The notes below the pieces were generated by a model that worked only from the letters and a program-made list of their open reading frames with translations, searched no databases and was not told the origin of the DNA. Shown here one piece after another: positions 33,650-42,725 of a stretch of DNA of 64,000 nt. The position numbers and the translations under genes are program-made. Position 1 is the stretch's first letter; the number at the start of each line of letters is the position of its first letter. Origin of the DNA: Saccharothrix sp. NRRL B-16314 (GTDB taxonomy: Bacteria > Actinomycetota > Actinomycetes > Mycobacteriales > Pseudonocardiaceae); contig NZ_JNXC01000026.1 of the NCBI RefSeq assembly GCF_000716595.1, positions 36,779-100,778 on the forward strand, given 5' to 3'.

Positions 33650-33886
33650 GTGGACTACTGGGTGCGGGTCAGGACCGGTGATCCTCCGCCGCCCTCCGCG
33701 CCACTCCCCGGCGGTGAGCCTCGTTGGGCGCGGGCGAGCGCGCGCGACGTGATCGCGCCCGCCGTCTCGTCGGACCCGCCCGGCCCGGTCGACCAGGTCG
33801 ACATGGAGACGCGGAAGACCTGGCTGGTCGACTCGTTCGAGATCGTCACGCCGCGCTACCCGTGGCAGAAGGCCGACGGTTCCTGA
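33650..33886 (+). CDS. Small acidic-to-neutral protein divergent from the YbaB cassette
   Basis: 78 residues: VDYWVRVRTGDPPPP..., a Pro/Ser-rich middle and an end KTWLVDSFEIVTPRYPWQKADGS. No domain recognised. The GTG start is placed by the TAATCT hexamer. Its stop codon and that of the convergent MarR gene form the two arms of one hairpin (33882-33898). The divergent arrangement suggests a link with the EspC cassette, but this is inference. Confidence 0.65.
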   Translation: MDYWVRVRTGDPPPPSAPLPGGEPRWARASARDVIAPAVSSDPPGPVDQVDMETRKTWLVDSFEIVTPRYPWQKADGS

Positions 33887-33898
33887 GCCTGGCTCAGG
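33882..33898. terminator. Hairpin made from two convergent stop codons
   Basis: CCTGAGC-CTG-GCTCAGG; the left arm holds the TGA at 33884-33886 and the right arm holds the MarR TGA at 33894-33896. Confidence 0.5.
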
Positions 33899-34439
33899 GG
33901 CGTGGCGGGGCGGGGCCGGGTTCCTCGTCGGCGAGCAGGTCGTCCATGGTGTCGCGCAGCCGGTGGAGGAAGTCCTCGAACCCGGCCAGCTGTCCCGGTT
34001 CGTACTGCGCCACAAGGGTTTGCAGCCGCGCGTTGAGCGGGCCGAAGAAGTCGCGCGCCGGCTCCTCGATCTCGCGGCTGCTGCGCAGGGTCACGATGCG
34101 CCGGTCGGCGTGCTCGCGGGTGCGGACCACATGACCGAGCTTCTCCAGGCGGTTCAGCAGGTTGGTGGTGGCGCCGGTGGTCAGGCCGAGGCGTTCGCTG
34201 AGACGGGTCGGGGACAGGGGTGCGCCCTTGTCCTCCGCGTACAGGATCTCCACGAGGGCGGTGGCGTCGGTGGAGTGCAGGCCGAGCCACGTCGCGAAGC
34301 GGCCGGTGAAGTCGGTGTAGAGCGCGCCGAACGCGCGTAGTCCGTCCAGCAGTCGGACGCTCCGGTCGACGACGTCGCCATCCGCCACGCGGTCCGCCGG
34401 CTCGCCCTCCACTGCCGCCCCTTCACTGCCGTCGTCCAC
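33894..34439 (-). CDS. MarR-family transcriptional regulator
   Basis: 181 residues. A winged HTH (LSPTRLSERLGLTTGATTNLLNRLEKLGHVVRTREHADRRIVTLRSS, ~75-120) with the R-x-H-x-D-R-R wing is typical of MarR. It has an N-terminal 25-residue acidic extension and a C-terminal Pro-rich tail. It is divergent from the P450 gene 98 bp away, with a promoter carrying TTGACA and a GTTGACAAC palindrome in the gap, so it probably represses the P450. Confidence 0.9.
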   Translation of the reverse strand: MDDGSEGAAVEGEPADRVADGDVVDRSVRLLDGLRAFGALYTDFTGRFATWLGLHSTDATALVEILYAEDKGAPLSPTRLSERLGLTTGATTNLLNRLEKLGHVVRTREHADRRIVTLRSSREIEEPARDFFGPLNARLQTLVAQYEPGQLAGFEDFLHRLRDTMDDLLADEEPGPAPPRP

Positions 34440-34461
34440 TGCTGATCGTCTTCGCGGTGCG

Positions 34462-34491
34462 TTGACAACCTACCTGCGCGCTAACTAGCTT
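34462..34491 (+). promoter_or_regulatory. Consensus-like promoter of the P450 gene
   Basis: TTGACA (34462-34467), 18-bp spacer, TAGCTT (34486-34491). GTTGACAAC around the -35 is palindromic and may be the MarR site. Confidence 0.7.
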
Positions 34492-34536
34492 CATGGTGAA
34501 GGAACTTTCGGGTGAAGCAAACTGGGGGAAGCCGGC

Positions 34537-35679
34537 GTGACCGAAGCACCGCACCTTGACGTCGACCCGTTCACCGCGACCGAGCGCGGCATCGACGAGC
34601 CCTCGCCCGAGCGCGCCGCGTTGCGGGCGGCCGGGCCGATCGTGCAGGTCGACGCACCGGCGGGCGGGCGGGTGTGGATCGTCACGGACGACGCCCTCGC
34701 CCGTCAGGTCCTCACCGACCCCCGCCTCGCCAAGGACCCGGCGCTGGCGCCGCCGACCTGGGACCGGCGCACCGCCGGGCTCGAACGGACGGCGGCCGAG
34801 CAGCCCTCGCTGACCACGCTCGACGGACCGGAGCACACCCTCCTGCGCCGCGCCCACACCCCGCTGCTCACCGGCAAGCGCATCCGTGACCAGTCCGAGC
34901 GGATCCACGCCACCGCCCGCGAACTGCTCGGCCGGGCCGACGCGGCGGAGGAGGTCGACCTGGTCGCGGACTTCACCACCCGCTACCCGATCACCGTGCT
35001 GCTCGACCTCCTCGGCGTCCCGCTCGACCACGTGGACCGGGCGACCGACGCCTGCCGACTCATGCTCGGCGCCGACCCCGCACGGCAGGGCGCCGCGATC
35101 TCCGCCCTCATGGGCTTGGCCGCGGCCGGGCTGGAGGACGGCAGGCAGGGGATCGCCGCCGAGCTGGGTGCGCGCGTGCCGCCGGAGACGACACCGGACG
35201 AGCTGAACTACCACCTGTTCGCGTTGATCTTCGCCGGTCAGCTCACCACCGACGCGTCCCTCGGGTTCCTGCTCGCCCGCGCCCTCGTGGACCGGACGAC
35301 CCCGGTCGACGAACTGGTCCGCGACACCCTGCGCCGCCACCCGCCCGCCCCGTTCACGCTGTGGCGCTACACCACCACCGAGGTCGAGGTGGGCGGTGTG
35401 CGGCTGCCGGCGCGCGCACCCGTGCTCGTGGACATCCAGGGCATCAACGTCCACGGCAGCGCCGCGCCGGGCGGGCCGGACCTGAGCTTCGGCGCCGGGC
35501 CGCACTTCTGCGTCGGCGCCCGACTCGCCCGGCTCGAACTGCGGGCGGCGGTGGCGGTGCTGCGGTCCGACTTCCCGAACGCCCGCCTGACCGTCCCGTT
35601 CGACGAGCTGCGGCAGAGCGGGATCGGCGGCATCCAGGGACAGCGGCTGACGGCGCTGCCGGTGGCGTTGCGCGGGTAG
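34537..35679 (+). CDS. Cytochrome P450 with an atypical I-helix
   Basis: 380 residues. The heme-ligand loop FGAGPHFCVGARLARLEL carries the Cys (~326); the K-helix ExxR is ELVR (~252); ALIFAGQLTTD is the I-helix. There the usual acid-alcohol pair (AGxE/D-T) reads AGQLTT, so the acidic residue that helps O2 activation is Leu. This occurs in some P450s with altered proton delivery. GTG 34537 has GGGGGAAG upstream. No ferredoxin gene adjoins. Under a divergent MarR regulator; substrate unknown. Confidence 0.9.
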   Translation: MTEAPHLDVDPFTATERGIDEPSPERAALRAAGPIVQVDAPAGGRVWIVTDDALARQVLTDPRLAKDPALAPPTWDRRTAGLERTAAEQPSLTTLDGPEHTLLRRAHTPLLTGKRIRDQSERIHATARELLGRADAAEEVDLVADFTTRYPITVLLDLLGVPLDHVDRATDACRLMLGADPARQGAAISALMGLAAAGLEDGRQGIAAELGARVPPETTPDELNYHLFALIFAGQLTTDASLGFLLARALVDRTTPVDELVRDTLRRHPPAPFTLWRYTTTEVEVGGVRLPARAPVLVDIQGINVHGSAAPGGPDLSFGAGPHFCVGARLARLELRAAVAVLRSDFPNARLTVPFDELRQSGIGGIQGQRLTALPVALRG

Positions 35680-35684
35680 CGGAG

Positions 35685-35718
35685 GACAGGGCCGCCCGAG
35701 CAGACGGGCGGCCCTGTC
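35685..35718. terminator. Bidirectional terminator between P450 and katA
   Basis: GACAGGGCCGCCCG/CGGGCGGCCCTGTC, perfect 14 bp with a 6-nt loop. Confidence 0.9.
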
Positions 35719-35727
35719 ACAGCTCGA

Positions 35728-37176
35728 TCACCTGCCGAAGGCGGCGGCGATCCTGTCGCCGGTCTCCTTGTCGATGTTGCGCCAGTACTCGAAGACGCGC
35801 TCCAGCACGGGCTCGGACACGCCGTTCGACGCGTGCCCGATCACGGTCCGCACGAGGCGCTCGCGCTGCGCGTCGTCGAAGACCTCGCGGATCAGGGTGC
35901 CCGCCTGGCCGAAGTCGTCGTCCTCGGCGTGCAGCTTGTACGCCGACCGCGTGACCGCGTCCTCGACGCCGTACGCCGACGCGACCTCGCCCGCCGACGC
36001 ACCGGCCGCGTGCGGGCCGCCGTACGAGTTCGGCGCGTACACCGGGTCGGCGGCGTTGCCGAAGCGCATCGCGCCGTCCTTCGAGTACGAGTTCACCGGC
36101 GACTTCGGCCGGTTCACCGGGAGCTCGTTGTAGTTCGTGCCGATGCGGTACCGGTGCGCGTCCGGGTACGAGAAGATCCGGCCGATCAGCATCTTGTCCG
36201 GCGACGTGCCGATGCCGGGCACCAGGTTCGTCGGCTCGAACGCGGCCTGCTCGATCTCGGCGAAGTAGTCCGCCGGGTTCCGGTCCAGCACCAGCTTGCC
36301 GACCTTGATCAGCGGGTAGTCGGCGTGCGGCCACACCTTGGTCAGGTCGAACGGGTTGAAGCGGTACGTCGCGGCGTCCTCGTACGGCATGACCTGCACG
36401 TGCAGCGTCCACGACGGGAACTCGCCGCGCTCGATCGCGTGCCACAGGTCGGCGCGGTGCGCGTCGGCGTCCTCACCGGCGACGCGGGCGGCCTCTTCCG
36501 ACGTCAGGCACTCGATGCCCTGGTCGGTCTTGAAGTGGTACTTCACCCAGAAGCGCTCGCCCGCCGCGTTCTCCCACAGGTAGGTGTGCGAGCCGTAGCC
36601 GTTCTGGTGCCGCCACGTCCGGGGGATGCCCCGGTCGCCCATCAGCCACGTGACCTGGTGCGCGGTCTGCGGCTGGAGGGTCCAGAAGTCCCACTGCATG
36701 TCGTGGTCGCGACGGCCGGTGTCGGCGCGGCGCTTCTGGGAGCGGATGAAGTCGGGGAACTTGATCGGGTCGCGCAGGAAGAACACCGGCGTGTTGTTGC
36801 CGACGAGGTCGTAGTTCCCCTGCGTCGTGTAGAACTTCAGCGCGAAACCGCGCGGGTCGCGCCACGTGTCGGGCGAACCCAGCTCGCCGGCGACGGTGGA
36901 GAAGCGCAGCAGCGTCTCCGTCTTCACGCCGGGCTGGAACAGCGCCGCCTTGGTGAACCCGCTGATGTCCTCGGTCGTCTCGAAGTAGCCGAACGCACCG
37001 CCACCCTTGGCGTGCACGACCCGCTCGGGGACCCGCTCCCGGTTGAACTGGGCGTTCTTCTCGATCAGGTAGTGGTCCTGGAGCAGGATCGGGCCGTTGG
37101 CGCCGAGGGTCAGCGAGTGGTCGTCGCTCGCGACCGGGATGCCTGCGTTGTTGGTGGTGTGACGTGCTTCGGTCAC
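35728..37176 (-). CDS. katA: Monofunctional heme catalase
   Basis: 482 residues, clade of small-subunit catalases. The distal His lies in [15 protein letters not shown], the Asn in [14 protein letters not shown], and the proximal heme Tyr in [19 protein letters not shown]-binding region residues are also seen. It decomposes H2O2. GTG 37176 overlaps the fur stop (GTGA), so catalase is co-transcribed with and probably repressed by the Fur-type protein. Confidence 0.96.
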   Translation of the reverse strand: MTEARHTTNNAGIPVASDDHSLTLGANGPILLQDHYLIEKNAQFNRERVPERVVHAKGGGAFGYFETTEDISGFTKAALFQPGVKTETLLRFSTVAGELGSPDTWRDPRGFALKFYTTQGNYDLVGNNTPVFFLRDPIKFPDFIRSQKRRADTGRRDHDMQWDFWTLQPQTAHQVTWLMGDRGIPRTWRHQNGYGSHTYLWENAAGERFWVKYHFKTDQGIECLTSEEAARVAGEDADAHRADLWHAIERGEFPSWTLHVQVMPYEDAATYRFNPFDLTKVWPHADYPLIKVGKLVLDRNPADYFAEIEQAAFEPTNLVPGIGTSPDKMLIGRIFSYPDAHRYRIGTNYNELPVNRPKSPVNSYSKDGAMRFGNAADPVYAPNSYGGPHAAGASAGEVASAYGVEDAVTRSAYKLHAEDDDFGQAGTLIREVFDDAQRERLVRTVIGHASNGVSEPVLERVFEYWRNIDKETGDRIAAAFGR

Positions 37177-37607
37177 GCTGGTTGCTCCTTCGGTGTTCCT
37201 CGGCAGTCAGGGCAACGACCCCAGAACAGGACCTCGGCCTCGTCCACCGCGAAGCCGGCCGCGGCCGACGGTTCCAGGCAGGGCGCGGCGCCGTGGACGC
37301 AGTCGACGTCCTCGGTCCGCCCGCAGACCCGGCACACGAGGTGGTGGTGGTTGTCGCCGGTCCGCGTCTCGTACCGCGCCGGGTGCCCGGCGGGTTCGAT
37401 CCGGCGCAACAACCCGGTCCGCGCGCACGCGTTCAGCACGTCGTAGACGGCCTGCGTCGACACGGACCCCAACCTGGCCCGCACGCCCTCGGCAACCGAG
37501 TCGGCGGTGGCGTGGGGGTGTTCGGCGAGCCAGTCGAGCACCGCGATCCGGGGCGCGGTGACGCGCAGCCCGACGTCCTTGAGCAGCTCGCGCGGTCCTG
37601 GGGTCAT
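37173..37607 (-). CDS. Fur-family (CatR/FurA type) peroxide or metal regulator
   Basis: 144 residues from ATG 37607; GTG 37613 is an alternative two codons earlier. Winged-helix [27 protein letters not shown], then metal-ligand His cluster [19 protein letters not shown] and a C-terminal second C-x2-C (GRCPDCRG), giving the structural zinc site. The gene directly precedes katA, as furA precedes katG in mycobacteria and furS-cpeB in streptomyces. Most likely a peroxide-sensing repressor of its own operon. Confidence 0.9.
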   Translation of the reverse strand: MTPGPRELLKDVGLRVTAPRIAVLDWLAEHPHATADSVAEGVRARLGSVSTQAVYDVLNACARTGLLRRIEPAGHPARYETRTGDNHHHLVCRVCGRTEDVDCVHGAAPCLEPSAAAGFAVDEAEVLFWGRCPDCRGTPKEQPA

Positions 37608-37629
37608 GGTCACACCACTCCATCATGCT

Positions 37630-37652
37630 TTCTGGAACGGGTCAAGAAAACG
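37630..37652 (-). promoter_or_regulatory. Candidate Fur/CatR operator and -35 region
   Basis: Minus strand reads TTGACCCGTTCCAGAA; TTGAC-N3-TTCCAGAA resembles the element I recall upstream of furA-katG in mycobacteria. It lies 23-45 bp before the fur start. Confidence 0.55.
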
Positions 37653-37692
37653 ATCGGTTAAACCTGTTGCCCGAGCCGGTGAAGATGGGCGG

Positions 37693-38865
37693 GTGAACGT
37701 CGCTCCCTACCTCGCCGTCCTCCGCACACCCCGAGTGCCGGGATTCATGCTGCTGATGCTGCTGGCACGGGTGCCGCCGACCGCCGCGGGCATGACGGTC
37801 ACCATGCACGTCCTCCTCGCCCTGGAACGAGGTTACGGCGCGTCGGGCCTGGTCGGGGCGGTCAGCACGGTCGGGATCGCGGTCGGATCGCCGCTCATGG
37901 GCCACCTGGTCGACCGGCGCGGCCTGCGGGCGATGCTGACGGTGTCGATGGCCACCGAGGGCCTGTTCTGGTTCGTCGCGCCCCTGCTGTCGTACGAGTT
38001 CCTGCTGGTCACCGCCTTCCTCGCCGGTATCACGATGATGCCGGTGATGTCGCTGGGCCGGCAGATCCTGACCGCGCTCGTGCCGGACGACCGCAGGCGC
38101 ACCGCGTTGGCGATGGACTCGATGGCCGTGGAGGTCGCCTTCATGGCCGGTCCCGCGCTCGGCGTCGCGCTGACCACGCAGGCGTCGAGCCGGACCGCGA
38201 TGTGGACGATCGGCGTGTCGATGGTGGTGATCGGCGCGGTCCTGTGGGCGGTGGACCCGCCGGTCCGCAGCGCGGGCGCGAGCCGGGTGCCGGTGGCGCG
38301 CCGGGAGTGGCTGGACGGTCGGCTCCTCGGCGTGCTGATCAGCGCGGGCGGTGCGACGTTCGTGCTGTCGGGCGTCGAGGTGTCGGTGGTCGCGGCGATG
38401 CGCGAACTCGGCCTCACGTCGTGGACCGGAGCGTTGGTCGTGGTGATGTGCGTGGCGTCGCTGGTCGGCGGGTTCCTCTACGGCGGCCTGAACCGGGTGC
38501 CGCCGCTGTGGGCGCTGATGGGCGTCATGGGCGTGCTGGCCATCCCGATCGGCCTGTTCGCGTGGTCGCCGTGGTGGCTGGCGCTGGCGTTGGTGCCGAC
38601 GAACTTCCTGTGCGCGCCGACGATCACGGCGACCGGCGAGGCGATCACGAAGTACGCTCCCGCGTCGGCTCGCGGTGTGGCGATGGGCCTTCAGGGGTCG
38701 GCGTTCACGCTGGGCGTGGCGGCGGGCGCGCCGGCGGCCGGGTTCGTGATCGACCACTCGTCACCGGCGTGGGGCTTCGCGGTGGCGGGCGTCGGCGCGG
38801 TGCTGATCGCGACCGGCACGGCGCTGCTCGGCCGCCGCGCCGCCACGTCAGTCGAAGTCGCGTAG
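37693..38865 (+). CDS. MFS transporter (efflux-type)
   Basis: 390 residues, twelve hydrophobic helices, loop 2-3 motif GHLVDRRGLRAML (~70). It resembles the MFS protein at 7672-8910 over its whole length. GTG 37693 starts the protein at VNVAPYLAVLRTPRVPGFML. Its last 18 bp overlap the 3' end of the convergent FGGY kinase gene, so the ends cannot both mutate freely. The substrate is unknown. Confidence 0.85.
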   Translation: MNVAPYLAVLRTPRVPGFMLLMLLARVPPTAAGMTVTMHVLLALERGYGASGLVGAVSTVGIAVGSPLMGHLVDRRGLRAMLTVSMATEGLFWFVAPLLSYEFLLVTAFLAGITMMPVMSLGRQILTALVPDDRRRTALAMDSMAVEVAFMAGPALGVALTTQASSRTAMWTIGVSMVVIGAVLWAVDPPVRSAGASRVPVARREWLDGRLLGVLISAGGATFVLSGVEVSVVAAMRELGLTSWTGALVVVMCVASLVGGFLYGGLNRVPPLWALMGVMGVLAIPIGLFAWSPWWLALALVPTNFLCAPTITATGEAITKYAPASARGVAMGLQGSAFTLGVAAGAPAAGFVIDHSSPAWGFAVAGVGAVLIATGTALLGRRAATSVEVA

Positions 38866-40275
38866 GGCCTGGTAGAGGCGGTCGACGGCGGGGCGGGCGC
38901 GGGCGTAGTGGCGGACCGCGTCCGGGTCGGGCGCGATGGTCTTGAGCGGCTTCACCAGGTCGGCGGCGACGGTCAGGGACGGGATCTCGCCGAGCGAACG
39001 CCAGCCGACCAGGGCCGCGCCGACTCCCGACCCCTCGCTGTCGTCGGCCAGTTCCAGGTCGAGGCCGAGCGCGGACGCCAGCACCGTCGCCCACAGGTCG
39101 CTCCGGAACGCGCCGCCGGTCACCCGCACCGCGTGCACGTCCGCCACCGAGCGCACCGCGTCCAGCACCAGCGCCAACTGCTGCGCCACGCCCTCCACCA
39201 GCGCCCGGGTGATCTCCGCCCGCCCGTGCTCGCGCCGCAGCCCGATCACCGCCGACGTCGCGTCCGGGTCCCACCACGGCGCGCGCTCACCCAGCAGGTA
39301 CGGCAGCGCGGTCACACCGGCCGCGCCGACGGGCACCGCGGCGGCCTCCGCCAGCAGCTCGACCAGGTCCGCGCCGAACGTCTCGGCGGCCCACTGCGCG
39401 ACCACGCCACCGTTGCTGACGGCCCCGCCGATCACCCACAGCCCTTCGGCGACGCCGTAGCAGAACACCCGTCCCCGCTCGTCCACGGCGGGCTCCGAGC
39501 GCACCACCCGCAGCGCGCCGCTCGTGCCCAACGACACCGCCGCGACCCCCGGCACGACCGCGCCGACGCCGAGGTTCGCCATCGGCCCGTCACCGCCGCC
39601 GAGCACGACCGGGAGGCCGGCGGGCAGCCCGGGGACGTCCAGGGTCAACGGCAACGAGTCCACCGGCGCGCGCAGCGACGGCAGCTGCTCGGCGCGCACA
39701 CCCGCGAACGCCAGCGCGTCCGGGTGCCAGTCCAGCGATTCGAGGTCCATCAGCCCGGTCGCGGACGCCGACGAGTGCTCCGTCACCAGCTCCCCGGTCA
39801 GCTTCCAGGCCGCGTAGTCCTTCAGCCCGCACCACCGCGCAGCGGAGAAACCCCGGTCGTGGAACCACGCCAGCTTCACCAACGGCGACATGGTGTGGAT
39901 CGGGGTGCCGGTGGCGCGGTGCAGCGCGATGCCCTCGGCGGTGCCGCGCAGCCGCGCCGTCTGCTCCAGCGCGCGGTTGTCCGCCCACGACAGCGAACGC
40001 GTGACCGGCGTGCCCGAGGAGTCCAGCCCCACCAGCGTGTGCATGGCGCCGGTCAGCGACAACGCCCGCACGTCGAGCCCTTGAGCGGCGACCTCGCGCA
40101 GCGCCCGGAGCGCCGCACCCCACACCTCGACCGGGTCGTGGGTCGCCTCACCGGAAGGCGTGGTGCGCATCGGGTAGCCGTGCTCCGCCGATGCGACCAC
40201 GCCCGCGTTCCGGTCCACCGCGATGACCTTGGTCGCCGTCGTACCCAGGTCGATCGCGAGCACTACCTCCGCCAT
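38848..40275 (-). CDS. FGGY-family carbohydrate kinase (gluconokinase/xylulokinase-like)
   Basis: 475 residues. The two actin-like ATPase halves show VLAIDLGTTATKVIAVD at the start, a substrate region DNRALEQ...GTPIHTMSPLVKLAWFHD (gluconokinase-like), GGGDGPMANLGVGAV, and the C-terminal VTGGAFRSDLWATVLASAL. Likely phosphorylates gluconate or a related sugar acid. It begins 26 bp after asd, so it may be read from the lysC-asd message. Confidence 0.88.
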   Translation of the reverse strand: MAEVVLAIDLGTTATKVIAVDRNAGVVASAEHGYPMRTTPSGEATHDPVEVWGAALRALREVAAQGLDVRALSLTGAMHTLVGLDSSGTPVTRSLSWADNRALEQTARLRGTAEGIALHRATGTPIHTMSPLVKLAWFHDRGFSAARWCGLKDYAAWKLTGELVTEHSSASATGLMDLESLDWHPDALAFAGVRAEQLPSLRAPVDSLPLTLDVPGLPAGLPVVLGGGDGPMANLGVGAVVPGVAAVSLGTSGALRVVRSEPAVDERGRVFCYGVAEGLWVIGGAVSNGGVVAQWAAETFGADLVELLAEAAAVPVGAAGVTALPYLLGERAPWWDPDATSAVIGLRREHGRAEITRALVEGVAQQLALVLDAVRSVADVHAVRVTGGAFRSDLWATVLASALGLDLELADDSEGSGVGAALVGWRSLGEIPSLTVAADLVKPLKTIAPDPDAVRHYARARPAVDRLYQALRDFD

Positions 40276-40301
40276 GCCGAAAAAGCTACAGGCACGGTGA
40301 C

Positions 40302-41363
40302 CTACAGGCGGGTCGCCAGCTCCTCGGCGATCTCGTAGGTGTTCAGCGCCGCGCCCTTGCGCAGGTTGTCACCGCACACGAAGAAGTCGAGCGTGTTCGG
40401 GAAGTCCAGCGCCTGGCGCACCCGGCCGACGTAGGTCGGGTCGCCGCCGACGACGTCCGCCGGCGTCGGGAACCTCTTGGCCGCCGGGTCGTCAACCAGC
40501 ACCAGCGACGGCTGCTCCTCGAACAGCTTGTGCGCCTGCTCGACCGTCACCTCGCGGGCGAACGTCGCGTGCACCGCCAGCGAGTGCGTGGTCACCACGG
40601 GCACGCGCACGCACGTCGCGGACACCTTCAGCTCCGGGATGCCCAGGATCTTGCGGGACTCGTTGCGGACCTTCAGCTCCTCGCTGGTCCACCCGTCGTC
40701 CTTCAAGGACCCGGCCCACGGCACCACGTTCAGCGCCAACGGCGCGGGGAACGGCGAGTCGGACACCGGCAGACCGGCGGCCTCCAACACCTCCCGCACG
40801 TCGCCCGCGCGCACGCCCACGTTTTTGCCCGCCAACGCCGAGATCTCCGCGTACAGCCGGTCGATCGCCGCCTGCCCGCCGCCGGACGCCGCCTGGTAGG
40901 ACGCCACGACCAGCTCGCGCAGCTCGAACTCCCGGTGCAGCGCACCGAGCGCGGCCATCATCGACAGCGTCGTGCAGTTCGGGTTGGCGATGATCCCCTT
41001 GGGCCGCGCGGAGATCTGGTCCGCGTTCACCTCCGGCACCACCAGCGGCACCTCGGGGTCCATCCGGAACGCGCCCGAGTTGTCCACGGCCACCGCACCG
41101 CGCGCGGCGGCGATCGGCGCCCACTCGGCCGACACCTCGTCCGGCACGTCGAACATCGCGACGTCCACGCCGTCGAACGCCTCGGGCGACAGGGCGATCA
41201 CGGTCAGCTCTTCGCCGCGCACGGTGATCTTCTTGCCCGCCGAGCGCGCCGACGCGATCAGCCGGATCTCGCCCCACGGCACGGATTCCCGGCCGTTCAT
41301 GATGTCGATCATGACGGTGCCCACGGCACCGGTAGCTCCCACAAGAGCCAGAACCGGACTCAT
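40302..41363 (-). CDS. asd: Aspartate-semialdehyde dehydrogenase
   Basis: 353 residues. [17 protein letters not shown] is the nucleotide-binding motif; catalytic Cys in [12 protein letters not shown]; His in [15 protein letters not shown]. It reduces aspartyl phosphate to the semialdehyde, the branch to lysine/diaminopimelate, threonine and methionine. ATG 41363 overlaps the lysC stop (ATGA), forming the classic lysC-asd operon (Rv3709c-Rv3708c order). Confidence 0.96.
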   Translation of the reverse strand: MSPVLALVGATGAVGTVMIDIMNGRESVPWGEIRLIASARSAGKKITVRGEELTVIALSPEAFDGVDVAMFDVPDEVSAEWAPIAAARGAVAVDNSGAFRMDPEVPLVVPEVNADQISARPKGIIANPNCTTLSMMAALGALHREFELRELVVASYQAASGGGQAAIDRLYAEISALAGKNVGVRAGDVREVLEAAGLPVSDSPFPAPLALNVVPWAGSLKDDGWTSEELKVRNESRKILGIPELKVSATCVRVPVVTTHSLAVHATFAREVTVEQAHKLFEEQPSLVLVDDPAAKRFPTPADVVGGDPTYVGRVRQALDFPNTLDFFVCGDNLRKGAALNTYEIAEELATRL

Positions 41364-41878
41364 CGCCCACTCCCCGCGTACACGACAGCCTCTTCGTCGC
41401 CGCCGAGCTCGAACGCGTCGTGCAGGGCCCGCACGGCGTCGTCCAGCTGCGTGTCGCGGCAGATGACGGAGATCCGGATCTCCGAGGTGGAGATGATCTC
41501 GATGTTGACGCCCGCCGACGCGAGCGCCTCGCAGAACTGCGCGGTCACACCGGGGTGCGAGCGCATGCCCGCGCCGACCAGCGACACCTTGCCCACGTGG
41601 TCGTCGTAGAGCACCTGGTCGAAGCCGATCTCACCGCGCGCCTTCTCCAACGCCGCCACGGCGCGCGGCCCGTCGTCCTTCGGCAGGGTGAACGTCACGT
41701 CGGTGCGGCCGGACACGGCCTGCGAGACGTTCTGCACGACCATGTCGATGTCGAGTTCCGCCTCGGCCACCACGCGGAAGATGCGCGCCGCCATGCCGGG
41801 CAGGTCGGGCACCGCGGTCACGGTCACCTTCGCCTCGGACCGGTCGTGCGCGACGCCGGTGATCATCGCCTGTTCCAC
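41360..41878 (-). CDS. Probable aspartokinase beta subunit (internal in-frame start)
   Basis: GTG at 41878 in the lysC frame is preceded by GGAGG eight bases upstream. The product would be 172 residues ([20 protein letters not shown]...), the ACT-domain part only. Corynebacterium and Bacillus make an alpha2-beta2 aspartokinase in just this way, with a beta chain of similar size. Confidence 0.65.
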   Translation of the reverse strand: MEQAMITGVAHDRSEAKVTVTAVPDLPGMAARIFRVVAEAELDIDMVVQNVSQAVSGRTDVTFTLPKDDGPRAVAALEKARGEIGFDQVLYDDHVGKVSLVGAGMRSHPGVTAQFCEALASAGVNIEIISTSEIRISVICRDTQLDDAVRALHDAFELGGDEEAVVYAGSGR

Positions 41879-42625
41879 GGTAAGGTCCTCCACTGACCCG
41901 GACACGATGGTCCCGGGCTTGTTGCTGAACGAAGATCGGACGTGCACCGGAACGCCGTACCGGCGGGCGTACTCGACGCAGCGCAGCATGAGCACCTTGG
42001 CCCCACACGCCGCCATTTCGAGCATCTCCTCGTAGGTGATGGTCGCCAGCCGCTTGGCGTTCGGCACGATGCGCGGGTCGGCGCTGAACACGCCGTCCAC
42101 GTCGGTGTAGATCTCGCAGACGTCGGCCTTCAGCGCCGCCGCCAACGCCACCGCGGTGGTGTCGGTGCCGCCGCGACCGAGCGTGGTGATCTCCTTGCTG
42201 TCCTGGCTGACGCCCTGGAACCCCGCGACGATCGCGATGGCGCCCTCGGACAGCGCGTCCTGGATGCGGCTGGGCGTCACGTCGATGATGCGCGCCTTGC
42301 CGTGCACGGACGTGGTGATCACGCCGGCCTGCGAGCCGGTGTACGAGCGCGCCTCGGCGCCCAGCGAGCTGATCGCCATCGCCAGCAGCGACATGGAGAT
42401 GCGCTCACCGGACGTGAGCAGCATGTCCATCTCGCGGGCGGGCGGCACCGGGGACACCTGGCGCGCCAGGTCGAGCAGCTCGTCGGTCGTGTCGCCCATC
42501 GCGGAGACCGCGACGACGACGTCGTTGCCCGCTTTCCGGGTCGCGACGATGCGCTCGGCCACCCGTTTGATCCGCTCGGCGCTCCCGACCGAGGAACCGC
42601 CGTACTTCTGGACGACGAGCGCCAC
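41360..42625 (-). CDS. lysC: Aspartokinase, alpha subunit
   Basis: 421 residues. Kinase domain signatures [15 protein letters not shown] and [19 protein letters not shown]; two ACT domains in the C-terminal half ([16 protein letters not shown] and [12 protein letters not shown]) for lysine/threonine feedback. GTG 42625 has GGGAGGAG upstream. It overlaps asd and is followed by the sugar kinase. An internal start for a beta subunit lies at 41878. Confidence 0.96.
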   Translation of the reverse strand: MALVVQKYGGSSVGSAERIKRVAERIVATRKAGNDVVVAVSAMGDTTDELLDLARQVSPVPPAREMDMLLTSGERISMSLLAMAISSLGAEARSYTGSQAGVITTSVHGKARIIDVTPSRIQDALSEGAIAIVAGFQGVSQDSKEITTLGRGGTDTTAVALAAALKADVCEIYTDVDGVFSADPRIVPNAKRLATITYEEMLEMAACGAKVLMLRCVEYARRYGVPVHVRSSFSNKPGTIVSGSVEDLTVEQAMITGVAHDRSEAKVTVTAVPDLPGMAARIFRVVAEAELDIDMVVQNVSQAVSGRTDVTFTLPKDDGPRAVAALEKARGEIGFDQVLYDDHVGKVSLVGAGMRSHPGVTAQFCEALASAGVNIEIISTSEIRISVICRDTQLDDAVRALHDAFELGGDEEAVVYAGSGR

Positions 42626-42712
42626 AGACCCACTCCTCCCAGGTGCTTCGACCCCAGCTGAACGGCAGGGTACCTGGCCCAAGGAGTGGACAGCGGTCAC
42701 CGTGACCCCCAC

Positions 42713-42725
42713 TACTCTCAACCCC
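42713..42725 (+). promoter_or_regulatory. Leaderless promoter of the PIG-V gene
   Basis: TACTCT (42713-42718), seven bases, GTG 42726. Confidence 0.5.
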
